Shown here: one piece after another, positions 1-8,726 of the stretch
How positions within the stretch are numbered: the stretch's first letter is position 1
Layout of the letters: every line of letters starts with the position of its first letter
From: Desulfobacteraceae bacterium UBA5616
GTDB lineage: Bacteria; Desulfobacterota; Desulfobacteria; Desulfobacterales; UBA5616
Reading direction: 5' to 3'
DNA length: 52,937 nt
NCBI GenBank assembly: GCA_002423615.1
Contig: DIKO01000029.1
Location: 1-52,937 of the forward strand
Notes under the pieces: generated by a model
What the model was told of the DNA's origin: nothing
Databases searched by the model: none
The model's input: only the letters and a program-made list of their open reading frames with translations
Program-made: the position numbers and the translations under genes

Positions 1-138
1 TTAATTAAATACGCTTCATTGCTTTAGATTCCTTGACTTCGATGAATTATTTTGGCATGAAATACAATTTGGTCAAACCATTCTTTGGCATGCTTAAATT
101 TTTTAATGATGCCGGGAAGATATTATACAGGAGGCATT

Positions 139-813
139 ATGATCGTTGCAGAAAGAAAACCCTTGAACGAGGTCAGAAACCTGATTAACGGCTACAACAA
201 AATTCTGACCGTGGGGTGTGGCACCTGCGTTGCCGTTTGTCTTGCAGGGGGCGAAAAAGAAGTCGGCATTTTAAATGCCGAGCTGAAACTTGCAGGCAAA
301 ATGGAAAAAAAACCTGTAGAGACGGGAGGTGTTACCGTTGAAAGGCAGTGCGACATGGAATTTTTGGACGAGATTGAAAATCTGGTCGAACAGTATGATG
401 CACTGATATCTCTGGCCTGTGGCGCAGGGGTTCAGTTTCTCGCTGAACGATTTCCGGATAAACCCGTTTTTCCCGGTGTGGACACCGCCTTTATCGGGGC
501 AAACCGGGATGTGGGGTGGTACGAAGAAAAGTGCCGTGGCTGCGGGAGTTGCTTTTTGGGCATGACCGGAGGCATCTGCCCGGTGACCATGTGCGCCAAA
601 AGCCTGTTTAACGGCCCCTGCGGGGGAACCAACCAGGGAAATTGCGAAATCAGCAATGAACAGCCCTGCGCCTGGTACATGATCTACGAGCGGCTCTCCA
701 AACAGAACCGGCTGGACAGCATCCTGGAAATTTGTCCTCCCACCGACTGGAGGAACACAACGCCGCGGACCCTTGTTCAACCTGCATACAAAGGACGAAA
801 AGCGGCCCGCTGA
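139..813 (+). CDS. metV: MetV-like methylene-tetrahydrofolate reductase partner subunit (cluster 1)
   Basis: This 224-residue cysteine-rich protein resembles MetV, the Fe-S/zinc partner of MetF in the methyl branch of the Wood-Ljungdahl pathway. Visible features are an N-terminal Cys motif (CGTC, about residues 32-35), an internal QCD motif, and a C-terminal cluster with CRGCGSC, ICPVTMCAK and GPCGG. I start it at ATG 139 because CAGGAGG lies at 128-134; an in-frame ATG at 85 lacks such a site. It precedes metF by 62 nt. In Moorella-type complexes MetV links MetF to Hdr-like subunits; that role here is inferred from the neighbours. A paralogue of nearly equal length lies at 11074-11742. The 138 nt upstream show no convincing promoter. 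Confidence 0.88.
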   Translation: MIVAERKPLNEVRNLINGYNKILTVGCGTCVAVCLAGGEKEVGILNAELKLAGKMEKKPVETGGVTVERQCDMEFLDEIENLVEQYDALISLACGAGVQFLAERFPDKPVFPGVDTAFIGANRDVGWYEEKCRGCGSCFLGMTGGICPVTMCAKSLFNGPCGGTNQGNCEISNEQPCAWYMIYERLSKQNRLDSILEICPPTDWRNTTPRTLVQPAYKGRKAAR

Positions 814-875
814 TGCATCGGCCGGGAAAGAAACGTTTGTCGGCATTTTGCAGATGAATCAATAAAAAAGGAATT

Positions 876-1805
876 ATGGATATGAAGTCAGGAAGCAATC
901 TTGAAAAAATTTTAACATCAGGACAGTTTGCTTTTACCGGGGAACTCGGCCCTCCACGAGGAGCCAATGTCGAACATGTCCGGGAAAAAGCCAAACCCCT
1001 GGTCGGTCATGTGGACATGGTCAACATTACCGACAACCAGACCGCAATGGTGAGAATGTCAAGCTGGGCCGCAGCCCTCATCGCCATAGAGGAAGGATTG
1101 GAACCCAATTATCAGATGGTTTGCCGGGATCGCAACCGGCTTGCCATGCAGGCGGACATCCTCGGCGCTTATGCCCTGGGAATCCGCAATATTTTATGCC
1201 TTTCGGGCGACCACATGCAGTTCGGAGACCATCCCCACGCCAAGGGCGTCTTTGATATCGACTCCATCCAGTTGATCGGTATGGTCAAAAAGATGCGGGA
1301 TGAAGGAAAGTTCCTGGGCGGCGCCGACATAGACGTTCCTCCGAAACTTTTCATCGGCGGTGCGGCCAACCCCTTTGCCGAACCTTTTGAATGGCGGGTG
1401 CATCGTCTGGCCAAAAAAATTAAAGCCGGGGTGGATTTCATTCAAACCCAGTGCGTGTTCAATATGGTCAAAATGAGGGAATGGATCAAGCGGGCCAATG
1501 ATATGGGGCTGACTGAAAAAGTATACATCCTTGCCGGCGTGACTCCCATGAAGAGCCTTGGTATGGCCCGATACATGAAACTCAAGGTTCCGGGAATGGA
1601 TGTGCCGGATGACATCATCAAACGTCTTCAGGGTGTCGACAAAAAACTTCAGTCCGATGAAGGCATTAAAATCGCATGCGAGCAGATCGAAGAATTTAAG
1701 CAAATGAAAGGTGTTGCAGGCGTTCATCTGATGGCCATTGAATGGGAGCACATGGTTCCTGAAATTGCGGAACGCGCCAAGGTCCTTCCCAGACCGAAGG
1801 TCTAA
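876..1805 (+). CDS. metF: Methylene-tetrahydrofolate reductase MetF (cluster 1)
   Basis: This is a 309-residue FAD-dependent MTHFR TIM-barrel protein that interconverts methylene- and methyl-tetrahydrofolate. Family motifs visible are the N-terminal GELGPPRG, NITDNQ, the CRDRNR segment (about residues 85-90), LCLSGDH, and ILAGVTPMKSLGMARYM. The length is normal for the short bacterial form that works with MetV. The ATG at 876 follows an AAAAAAGGAATT stretch; ATG 882 is an alternative. It sits between metV and two Hdr/Qmo-like flavoproteins, so electrons probably do not come from NAD(P)H bound to MetF itself but through the Hdr-like modules (inference). It is closely similar by eye to metF2 at 10145-11077 and much less so to the MetF-like protein at 16774-17646. 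Confidence 0.93.
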   Translation: MDMKSGSNLEKILTSGQFAFTGELGPPRGANVEHVREKAKPLVGHVDMVNITDNQTAMVRMSSWAAALIAIEEGLEPNYQMVCRDRNRLAMQADILGAYALGIRNILCLSGDHMQFGDHPHAKGVFDIDSIQLIGMVKKMRDEGKFLGGADIDVPPKLFIGGAANPFAEPFEWRVHRLAKKIKAGVDFIQTQCVFNMVKMREWIKRANDMGLTEKVYILAGVTPMKSLGMARYMKLKVPGMDVPDDIIKRLQGVDKKLQSDEGIKIACEQIEEFKQMKGVAGVHLMAIEWEHMVPEIAERAKVLPRPKV

Positions 1806-1857
1806 AGGAAAACAGGATAGCCCTGACCCAAAATTTTATTAACCAAGGAGTTTCCAA

Positions 1858-3036
1858 TTGAGTACAGAAAATAAAAAAATAATGGTCATCGGAGGCGGCA
1901 TCGCCGGCCTCACTGCGGCCTGGGAACTGTCCAGATTCGGCATTGACGTGGAACTGGTCGAAAAAACCTGCTTTCTGGGTGGAAAGGCCATCGGCTTCTG
2001 CTGCAAGGCTACCGACGAATGTGTTCAATGCGGCGCCTGCTCCGTGGAGGACATGCTGAAAAAAGTGGTTGAATCACCGAGTATTCGCGTTCACCTGGCC
2101 ACTGAAGTGGAAAGCATCGATCAGCAGAAAACATTCAAGGTTAAACTGAAAAAAAGTTCACCCGCCATGGATGACGCCGAGAACGGGCTTCTCACAGGCT
2201 TCTCGAAAAACAACTCGCCCCTTTATGTGGTCGTGGATAGAACAAAAGCCGGGGAAATTTCCCAGGACGCCGTCGACCTTGCCGACCTGGGGAACGAAGG
2301 ACGTCTCGAAGTGGATGCGGTGGTTGTGGCCAGCGGATTTTCCCCGTTTGACGCGGGTATCAAGCGCACTTACGGTTACGGCGTCTTCACCAACGTCATC
2401 ACCGGAATGGATCTGGAAGGGATCAAGCGAAAATTCGGCAGTGTCGTCAAGCCCTCCGATCAGAAAGCCCCGGAAAAAATCGCATTTATTCAGTGCGTGG
2501 GAAGCCGGGACGAGCGTCTGGGCAATCTGTGGTGTTCGCAGGTCTGCTGTCCCTATGCCATGAGAATGGCCTCGGATGTCAAATTCAATAATCCCGAAGC
2601 CCAGATTTCCATTTTTTACATGGACATTCAAAACGCCGGTAAAAATTTCCCCTGCTTCTACCAGAAATCCAAGGAAACCATGAAATTTATCCGAACCATC
2701 CCCGTGGACGTATTTCCTCTGGAAAATGACCGGCTGAAAATGCGGTATCTGAATGAAGAAGACGGGATGCCTGTGGAAGAAGAATTCGACCTGGTTGTCC
2801 TTTCGGTGGGGATTACGCCGGGACCGGATAACGCAAGCCTGGCCGAACTCTTTGGAATCAGGTTGAATGAAGATGGTTTTATGGCCGCCAATGATTCCTT
2901 GAATCGAACTTTGACCACCCACCAGGGCGTTTTTATCGCCGGAACCGTGGAAGGGCCCAAAACGATTGCTGCTTCAATGGCCCATGCGGGACAGGCCGCA
3001 GGTGAGGTGATAAAATATTTGGGGGTAAGCAAATGA
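1858..3036 (+). CDS. HdrA/QmoA-like FAD protein (cluster 1)
   Basis: This 392-residue flavoprotein has an N-terminal Rossmann FAD site (VIGGGIAGLTAAWEL, from about residue 10), a Cys cluster FCCKATDECVQCGAC near residues 48-62, the HdrA-type segment IQCVGSRD with downstream WCSQVCCPYAMRM, and a C-terminal FAD motif ending GVFIAGTVEGPKTI. It resembles HdrA and the QmoA subunit of sulfate reducers. It starts with TTG at 1858, supported by AAGGAG at 1845-1850. Its stop overlaps the next start by 4 nt (ATGA), so the two are probably translationally coupled. Its role is inferred as passing electrons between the MetFV module and the QmoB-like partner. No UGA recoding is seen here; the Cys cluster is fully cysteine-based. 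Confidence 0.82.
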   Translation: MSTENKKIMVIGGGIAGLTAAWELSRFGIDVELVEKTCFLGGKAIGFCCKATDECVQCGACSVEDMLKKVVESPSIRVHLATEVESIDQQKTFKVKLKKSSPAMDDAENGLLTGFSKNNSPLYVVVDRTKAGEISQDAVDLADLGNEGRLEVDAVVVASGFSPFDAGIKRTYGYGVFTNVITGMDLEGIKRKFGSVVKPSDQKAPEKIAFIQCVGSRDERLGNLWCSQVCCPYAMRMASDVKFNNPEAQISIFYMDIQNAGKNFPCFYQKSKETMKFIRTIPVDVFPLENDRLKMRYLNEEDGMPVEEEFDLVVLSVGITPGPDNASLAELFGIRLNEDGFMAANDSLNRTLTTHQGVFIAGTVEGPKTIAASMAHAGQAAGEVIKYLGVSK

Positions 3037-4670
3037 GCGAAACATTACAGGGCAACATGGCAGAAATTAAACTCAATACCACTGTTTTAGTCGTCGGCGG
3101 CGGTTACACCGGTCTTTCAGCGGCCGGCCAAATTTCCAGGGCCGGGTATCCGGTAATCCTGATCGACGCCGGGGCCGAGCTGGGAACCGACAATAAATCC
3201 AGATCCATGCAAGGTCTGGAGGATGAGGGCCGTAAAAGGCTCAATCAACTGGTCGGCGACGTTACCGGCAACAGCGCTGTAACCGCACTGACCGGAATAA
3301 CTCTGACCGGGGCCATGGGAGTCCCGGGAGATTTTACCGTACGCCTGGGATCGGCCAAAGGTGAAATTGAGAAAAAAGTGGGCGCTATGGTCTTGGCCAC
3401 TGATTTTTCAGTCAGATGTTTAAATGAAAAATACCAGTTGAATCTTTCGGACCGGATATTAAGCCTGACCCAGATGGAAAATCTGATCGCCGACGGCAAA
3501 GGACTGGAGAACAAAACCGTCGCCTTCCTGGCAGGGTTCGCCAAAGAGAGCAACCCCGTCGTCATGGAGCGGATCTTCCGCGCCGTGCTGGACCTGGAAG
3601 CCTTCAAGGGCGCAACACCTTATATCTTTGTCGGCAACCTCAAGGTTGCCGCGGAAGGGCTCGAACGGATCTATCTGAAAAGCCGGGATCAGGGCGCAAC
3701 CTACTTTAAGCTTAACCAGATGCCGGCTGTTAGCCCGGATGGGAAGACCCTTTCCTTTACCGATCCCGTCACTCGAAAAGCCATGGAACTGGATGCGGAC
3801 CTCATCGTCATTGATGAAGAAACTACCGCGGACCAGATGAACGCCGAGCTGGCGGACATGTTAAAAATTCACGAGGGACCCGGAAACTTCCTTCAAACCG
3901 ACAATGTTCACAGATTTCCCGTAAAATCCAACCGGGAAGGCATTTTTGTCATTGCCGGCGCCCGGGACATTCAGACCATGACCACGGCCCTCATGGATGT
4001 TGAAAATGTCGTTCTTGAAATTAAAGGACTTTTAGGAGACGGCAAGATCCTCGTTCCTGAAAACAAAGCTGTTCTGGATATCGGCAAATGCACCTTCTGC
4101 ATCACCTGTTATCGATGCTGCCCCCATGGCGCGATCTACTGGGACGACAAGAATAAACCCGTGATTTCCCCCGTAGCCTGTCAGGGGTGTGGGATCTGCG
4201 CCGGCGAATGTCCCATGGACGCCATTCAGATCGGGGATTACAGTGATGCGGAAATGATGGAAAAAATCAAGAACGGGGCACCCCGGAGCGGGCCCAGGAT
4301 TGTGGCTTTCTGCTGCCGGAATTCCGCTTACGAAGCCGGACTCATGGCCGATGCTTTCAGTCAAAAAGCCCCTTCGAATCTTCAGATGATCAAAGTTCCC
4401 TGCGCCGGAAAGGTCGACCTTGACTACATTATGAATGCCTTTGTTGAAGGCGCCGATGGCGTTTTGGTCATGGCCTGCCATGCCGGAAACTGCAAATCCG
4501 AAAAAGGGAACACTTACGCCGGATGGAGGGTTGAAGACGCCCATCGAATACTGGAAGAAATCGGGCTCCAAAAAGACCGTCTCCGCTTCGTAACCCTGGC
4601 TTCAAACATGGGTACCGGGTTTTTGACAGCCGTAACGGACATGGAACGTTATCTTTCAGAAATATATTAA
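3033..4670 (+). CDS. QmoB-like HdrA-ferredoxin-MvhD fusion (cluster 1)
   Basis: This is a 545-residue three-part protein. Residues about 10-330 form an HdrA-like FAD fold (VVGGGYTGLSAAG). Residues about 350-395 hold two [4Fe-4S] sites, CTFCITCYRCCP and CQGCGICAGECP. The rest is an MvhD domain with IVAFCCRNSAYEAG, VPCAGKVD and ACHAGNCKSEKGN. This order matches QmoB of sulfate reducers, and with the QmoA-like neighbour suggests a Qmo/Hdr-type electron-transfer unit serving MetFV; no QmoC-like membrane subunit is adjacent. The MvhD domain has Ser where the separate MvhD at 11795-12235 has an in-frame UGA after its CC motif. The start overlaps the previous stop by 4 nt. A terminator follows at 4710. 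Confidence 0.82.
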   Translation: MSETLQGNMAEIKLNTTVLVVGGGYTGLSAAGQISRAGYPVILIDAGAELGTDNKSRSMQGLEDEGRKRLNQLVGDVTGNSAVTALTGITLTGAMGVPGDFTVRLGSAKGEIEKKVGAMVLATDFSVRCLNEKYQLNLSDRILSLTQMENLIADGKGLENKTVAFLAGFAKESNPVVMERIFRAVLDLEAFKGATPYIFVGNLKVAAEGLERIYLKSRDQGATYFKLNQMPAVSPDGKTLSFTDPVTRKAMELDADLIVIDEETTADQMNAELADMLKIHEGPGNFLQTDNVHRFPVKSNREGIFVIAGARDIQTMTTALMDVENVVLEIKGLLGDGKILVPENKAVLDIGKCTFCITCYRCCPHGAIYWDDKNKPVISPVACQGCGICAGECPMDAIQIGDYSDAEMMEKIKNGAPRSGPRIVAFCCRNSAYEAGLMADAFSQKAPSNLQMIKVPCAGKVDLDYIMNAFVEGADGVLVMACHAGNCKSEKGNTYAGWRVEDAHRILEEIGLQKDRLRFVTLASNMGTGFLTAVTDMERYLSEIY

Positions 4671-4709
4671 TATTTGACATCTCATCATTTTTAACAAAAA
4701 ACATACCCG

Positions 4710-4766
4710 AAAGACCTTTGAAAAACGGCGCCCACCAGCCGGGAGCCGGTTCAAAGGTCTTTGTTT
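4710..4766 (+). terminator. Intrinsic terminator after MTHFR cluster 1
   Basis: A perfect 13-bp stem (AAAGACCTTTGAA at 4710-4722 with TTCAAAGGTCTTT at 4750-4762) is followed by a T-rich run (TTGTTTTTG). It lies 40 nt after the QmoB-like stop and marks the end of the metV-metF-Hdr operon. Confidence 0.85.
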
Positions 4767-4873
4767 TTGTTCAGGCAACTTTGTCCTTGTAAAATATTGA
4801 CTATTTTTTTTATAATATTATTATGAAAACTAAAAAATTAAGTGGCCCAACCATCGGGTTAAGGAGATAAGAA

Positions 4874-5344
4874 ATGGAGAAAAAAATTCTGGTCGCGCTG
4901 GACGACTCTGATAACGCCTTGCGATCCGTCAATTATCTGGCCGAGAATTTTAATACCAAAAGCCGAATCACCCTTCTCAGCATTATCCAGGACACCGCTT
5001 CTCTTTGCGACTTGAACAGCCCCGAACTGACGCCATATTTCAAATCCCAGCAAAGCAACTTCTGCCTTCTCGAAGACAAGAAAAAAGAATTGATCACCGT
5101 CGCCCTTGCAAAAGCCAAGGACATTCTGCTGAAAGCCGGTTTTGATGAAAAAAATATTGAAATCAAAACCCACATGAAAAAAAGGGGCATCGCAAGGGAT
5201 ATTATTGATGAATCCCAAAGGGGATATGATCTTCTGGTGATGGGAAGGCGCGGAATTTCAGGGATAAGGGAATTTTTCCTGGGAAGTGTGTCCCACAAAG
5301 TTTTTACCCTTTCAAAAGACATATCCGTTCTTATCATAAACTAA
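4874..5344 (+). CDS. Universal stress protein (UspA family)
   Basis: This 156-residue single-domain Usp protein starts with a hydrophobic beta strand and KILVALDDSDNA (residues about 4-15). It has the C-terminal ATP-binding type loop VMGRRGISGIREFFLGSVSHKVF (about residues 122-144), matching the G-x2-G-x9-G-S pattern of nucleotide-binding Usp proteins. The ATG follows AAGGAGATAAGAA, a strong ribosome binding site. It is cytoplasmic, and its physiological signal cannot be read from the sequence. It stands between the terminator at 4710 and a small unknown gene 38 nt downstream, and may lead a transcript that includes the two sensor kinases. Confidence 0.9.
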   Translation: MEKKILVALDDSDNALRSVNYLAENFNTKSRITLLSIIQDTASLCDLNSPELTPYFKSQQSNFCLLEDKKKELITVALAKAKDILLKAGFDEKNIEIKTHMKKRGIARDIIDESQRGYDLLVMGRRGISGIREFFLGSVSHKVFTLSKDISVLIIN

Positions 5345-5382
5345 AACATATCGTTACGGGTCATTAAGGTAAGGTACAATTT

Positions 5383-5715
5383 ATGACGGAAGAGCTTGAA
5401 ATTCCAGGCGATCTCTGCGCCACCTATAAAAGAGTCATGCGGCGGATCCCCAATGAACTGCGTGGAGACAATGAATTTTTAAAAAAAATATTGGTCTACC
5501 TGAAAATCGGCGGTGAAAAACTGGCCCGCCTAAGAATTGAAATTACCAAAAAACCCTTCAGAGAGGGGTATTCACTGATCAATCGCCTGATTCCTGAAGA
5601 ATCATTGCAGGAAATGGCCAATGAAGCTTCCGAAGAAGGACGGGATGAAACTCCCGACGATGTATTCGAAACCGCAACCGACGATACCTTGAATCATGAA
5701 GACGATGAATCCTGA
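5383..5715 (+). CDS. Small acidic-tailed protein of unknown function
   Basis: I do not recognise this 110-residue protein. The first 70 residues are basic and look helical, with a run of Lys and Arg between residues 15 and 60. The last 35 residues are strongly acidic (many Asp and Glu), probably disordered. There is one cysteine (residue 12) and no signal peptide or membrane segment. The ATG has a modest AAGG upstream. It lies 38 nt after the Usp gene and 26 nt before a sensor kinase gene, so it may be co-transcribed with them. Confidence 0.7.
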   Translation: MTEELEIPGDLCATYKRVMRRIPNELRGDNEFLKKILVYLKIGGEKLARLRIEITKKPFREGYSLINRLIPEESLQEMANEASEEGRDETPDDVFETATDDTLNHEDDES

Positions 5716-5741
5716 TCGTCGAAACAACCACGGCGAACAAG

Positions 5742-7223
5742 ATGAAACCCGAACCATCCAGTACCTATCTGCTGAAGGCCATTGACGCTTTTAAACGCAA
5801 ATTATTCGTTATATCAACTGATTATCGAATAATGGCCGTCAATGCCGGCGGTTTGAAAAACGAAAGCCAGAATTTACCAGGGTCTAAATGCCATGAGTTG
5901 TATTGCAGTCGCATGGAGCCCTGTGCAGGCTGCCCGGCCACCGATGTGCTGAAGACAGGAGGCCCGGCCATTTGGGAGGGGCAGGCCGACGATTTTCCGC
6001 AAGACGATCGCGGTTCCTGCCTTTATGCTTACCCCATTTTTTCGCAGGACCAGGTTGAAGCCGTAGCCGTATTGGACTTTGATCTGCCCATCCTTGCCGG
6101 GCTGGAAGAAAAATTAAAGCGGTCCAACGCGTTTCTGCGAAACCTGATGCTGAGCTCCGTTGACGGGGTCATCGCAGCAGATCTCAAGGGAAAGATCCTT
6201 ATTTTCAACGAGGCCGCATCGGAAATCAGCGGTTACAGCGTTGAAAAAGCACTTGGCAGCCTGAATATCAGAGACGTTTACCCCGGAGACGGCGCCAGAA
6301 ACGTCATGAAAAAGCTTCGAAGCGAGGAATTCGGGGGCAAGGGAAAACTTAAATCCCTTCAGGTTGATTTTTTAAGAAAATCAGGAGAAGTGATTCCCAT
6401 CAGCCTTAACGCGGCCATCGTTTATGAAAAGGGCGCGGAAGTGGCCACCATTGGCTTTTTCCATGATCTTCGGGAAAAGATCCAGATGAAAAAGAAGCTG
6501 GAACAGACCCGGGTTCAACTGCTCCAGGCCGAAAAAATGTCCTCCCTGGGTAAGCTTGCCGCAGGCGTGGCCCATCAGTTGAACAATCCACTGGGAGGCA
6601 TTACGCTTTTCACCAAACTCGTGATGGAAGAACATCAGCTTGAGGAACCCGTCCTGGAAGACTTGAGAAGGATATTAAAGGATGCCCAGCGATGCCGGGA
6701 TACGGTTAAGGAGCTCCTGGAATTCGCCAGGCAAACCCGGCAGGAAATGCGCCTGCATGATATCAATCAGGCCATCACCCGGACACTTTTCCTGCTGGAA
6801 AATCAAACTCTTTTTCATAACATTGCCATTGAAAAACAATTATATAAAGACCTCCCCCATGTCCCGGGAGACATTCAGCAGCTCAACCACCTGTTTATGA
6901 ATATCATTTTAAATGCCGCCCAGGCCATGGAAGGGCAGGGAAAACTCACCGTTAAAACCAGCTTCTCGCCCAAAGAAAATCAGGTAAGGATCGAAATTTC
7001 AGACACCGGCCCAGGTATCCCGGATGACGTGATGCCCCATATTTTCGATCCTTTCTTTACAACCAAAGAAGAGGGAGAAGGAACCGGTCTGGGACTCAGC
7101 ATGGCATACGGCATTGTCCAAAATCACGGTGGAACGATTCGGGCCGAAAGCAAGCCCGGGGAAGGAACCACTTTTGTAGTAGATCTCTCTCTGACCCCAA
7201 AGAAAGAAAACCTTAATGAATGA
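5742..7223 (+). CDS. PAS-domain sensor histidine kinase
   Basis: This 493-residue soluble kinase has an N-terminal PAS-like region (about residues 10-120) with a cysteine-rich stretch CHELYCSRMEPCAGCP, a second PAS (about 130-245), a HisKA domain with GVAHQLNNPLGG (phospho-acceptor His near residue 278) and a HATPase_c domain with N, G1 (DTGPGIP) and G2 (GTGLGLSMAYGI) boxes. There are no transmembrane segments, so it senses a cytoplasmic cue. The Cys-rich PAS may bind a metal or redox cofactor (inference). The stop overlaps the next gene by 8 nt, implying coupled translation with the receiver-kinase hybrid. Confidence 0.9.
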   Translation: MKPEPSSTYLLKAIDAFKRKLFVISTDYRIMAVNAGGLKNESQNLPGSKCHELYCSRMEPCAGCPATDVLKTGGPAIWEGQADDFPQDDRGSCLYAYPIFSQDQVEAVAVLDFDLPILAGLEEKLKRSNAFLRNLMLSSVDGVIAADLKGKILIFNEAASEISGYSVEKALGSLNIRDVYPGDGARNVMKKLRSEEFGGKGKLKSLQVDFLRKSGEVIPISLNAAIVYEKGAEVATIGFFHDLREKIQMKKKLEQTRVQLLQAEKMSSLGKLAAGVAHQLNNPLGGITLFTKLVMEEHQLEEPVLEDLRRILKDAQRCRDTVKELLEFARQTRQEMRLHDINQAITRTLFLLENQTLFHNIAIEKQLYKDLPHVPGDIQQLNHLFMNIILNAAQAMEGQGKLTVKTSFSPKENQVRIEISDTGPGIPDDVMPHIFDPFFTTKEEGEGTGLGLSMAYGIVQNHGGTIRAESKPGEGTTFVVDLSLTPKKENLNE

Positions 7224-8712
7224 CGATCTTCACAAAAATTCGCTGCAGGTCCTGGTGGTTGACGATGAACCCAGCATCCGTGAAGGCTCCAGGCGAATCC
7301 TGGATCGTATGGGATTTAATGTCCTGACGGCGGGCAACGGGGAAGACGGTCTGAATGCCATCGTCAGCCAGGACATCGATATCGTGCTCCTGGACCTGAA
7401 AATGCCGGGCATTGACGGCATGGAAGTGCTGAACCGAATCAAGGAGATCGACAGTAACATCCTGGTCATCGTCATTACCGGGTTTGCTACGCTGGAGACC
7501 GCCATCGAAGCCATGAAACAGGGCGCTTATGATTTCATCCCCAAGCCCTTTGAACCCGACCAGCTTCGTATCGTGGTCAACCGGGCCAGGGAAACCATAC
7601 GCCTCCGAATGGAAAAGAAAAAACTGGAATTGGAACGGCAAAGAACCCTGAGCGACCTGGGGATGGAGAAAAGCCGGATCCGGACCATTATCGAATCTCT
7701 CCCCAATGCCCTGGTGGTGACCAATCTCAAAGGCCAGGTCGTTTTGATGAATCCTGCTTTTAAAAACCTCTTCGGCATCAAAACATTTTCCCTGAATACC
7801 CCCATTAATGATTATGTCGCAGATGAAGAGTTATGCCAGCTGGTAATCGACATCTCCAAAGGAAGGTACATCGACTTCAGCGACATCCCCACCTATGAAT
7901 TTTCACCGGAACCGGACAAATACCTTCTTTCACGGGCCCAACCCATATTGGGGGAACGAAATGAATGCCTCGGGGCCGTGGTGATGTTCGTTGATATTTC
8001 CACCATGAAAGTCCTTGACCGGTTAAAATCGGAATTTGTGGCCAAAGTCTCCCATGAATTGCGCTCTCCCCTGTCCACCATTCATGAACAGCTCGCCCAG
8101 GTCATTAAAGATTCGGACGTGGAGGAGCCCCAGAAAGGTCAGGACATCCTTTCACGGGCAAAAGAAAAAACACAGGGACTGATTTTCCTCATCGGCGACC
8201 TTTTGGATATTTCAAGAATTGAATCCGGTTCAACTCACATCGAACCCAGGAGCATCAGACTGGAAGACCTTCTGAAAAGCATTGTGGATTTTTTAAGGTC
8301 AAAAGCCGGAAGCAAAAAACAAACTCTCACCCTCGTGCTTCCAGAGGAAAACCTTCCGGAATTCAAGACAGACCCGATGGCCCTGGAAAGCATTTTCGGC
8401 AACCTGATCACCAATGCCATCAATTATACCCAGGAGGGGGGGAAAATCACGGTTCGGGTGGAGCAGGCGGTGGGAAATGTCCGGGTCAATGTCACTGATA
8501 ACGGCTATGGCATTGACGCCAAATATCTGGATAAAATTTTTGACAAGTTCTATCGGGTCAAAAATGAACGCACCCGTTTCATCACCGGAACGGGGCTGGG
8601 TCTTTCCATCGTCAAGGGCCTTCTGGATTCCATAGGCGGTTCCATTACCGTCGACAGCACCCCGGGCACGGGGTCGACGTTCTCGGTGATGCTGCCCATC
8701 AGGAAGGAGTAA
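7216..8712 (+). CDS. Hybrid receiver-PAS-histidine kinase
   Basis: This 498-residue protein begins with a receiver domain (VVDDE at residues 14-18, phospho-acceptor Asp60 in LLDLKMPG, conserved Lys in IPKPF). A coiled linker leads to a PAS domain (about 150-260), then HisKA (KVSHELRSPLS, His near residue 280) and HATPase_c (DNGYGID, GTGLGLSIVKG). No membrane segment is present. Its ATG lies 8 nt inside the end of the upstream kinase gene, so the two probably form one phosphorelay: the first kinase may phosphorylate this receiver, which then gates the second kinase domain (inference). No DNA-binding output is present in the pair. It converges with aroE, with only 14 nt between the stops. Confidence 0.9.
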   Translation: MNDDLHKNSLQVLVVDDEPSIREGSRRILDRMGFNVLTAGNGEDGLNAIVSQDIDIVLLDLKMPGIDGMEVLNRIKEIDSNILVIVITGFATLETAIEAMKQGAYDFIPKPFEPDQLRIVVNRARETIRLRMEKKKLELERQRTLSDLGMEKSRIRTIIESLPNALVVTNLKGQVVLMNPAFKNLFGIKTFSLNTPINDYVADEELCQLVIDISKGRYIDFSDIPTYEFSPEPDKYLLSRAQPILGERNECLGAVVMFVDISTMKVLDRLKSEFVAKVSHELRSPLSTIHEQLAQVIKDSDVEEPQKGQDILSRAKEKTQGLIFLIGDLLDISRIESGSTHIEPRSIRLEDLLKSIVDFLRSKAGSKKQTLTLVLPEENLPEFKTDPMALESIFGNLITNAINYTQEGGKITVRVEQAVGNVRVNVTDNGYGIDAKYLDKIFDKFYRVKNERTRFITGTGLGLSIVKGLLDSIGGSITVDSTPGTGSTFSVMLPIRKE

Positions 8713-8726
8713 AGCCCATAAAACCG

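Noticed and set aside
33..62. TTGACT near 33-38 as promoter of metV1
   Set aside because: No acceptable -10 box is found 16-18 nt downstream; the true promoter may lie outside the window.
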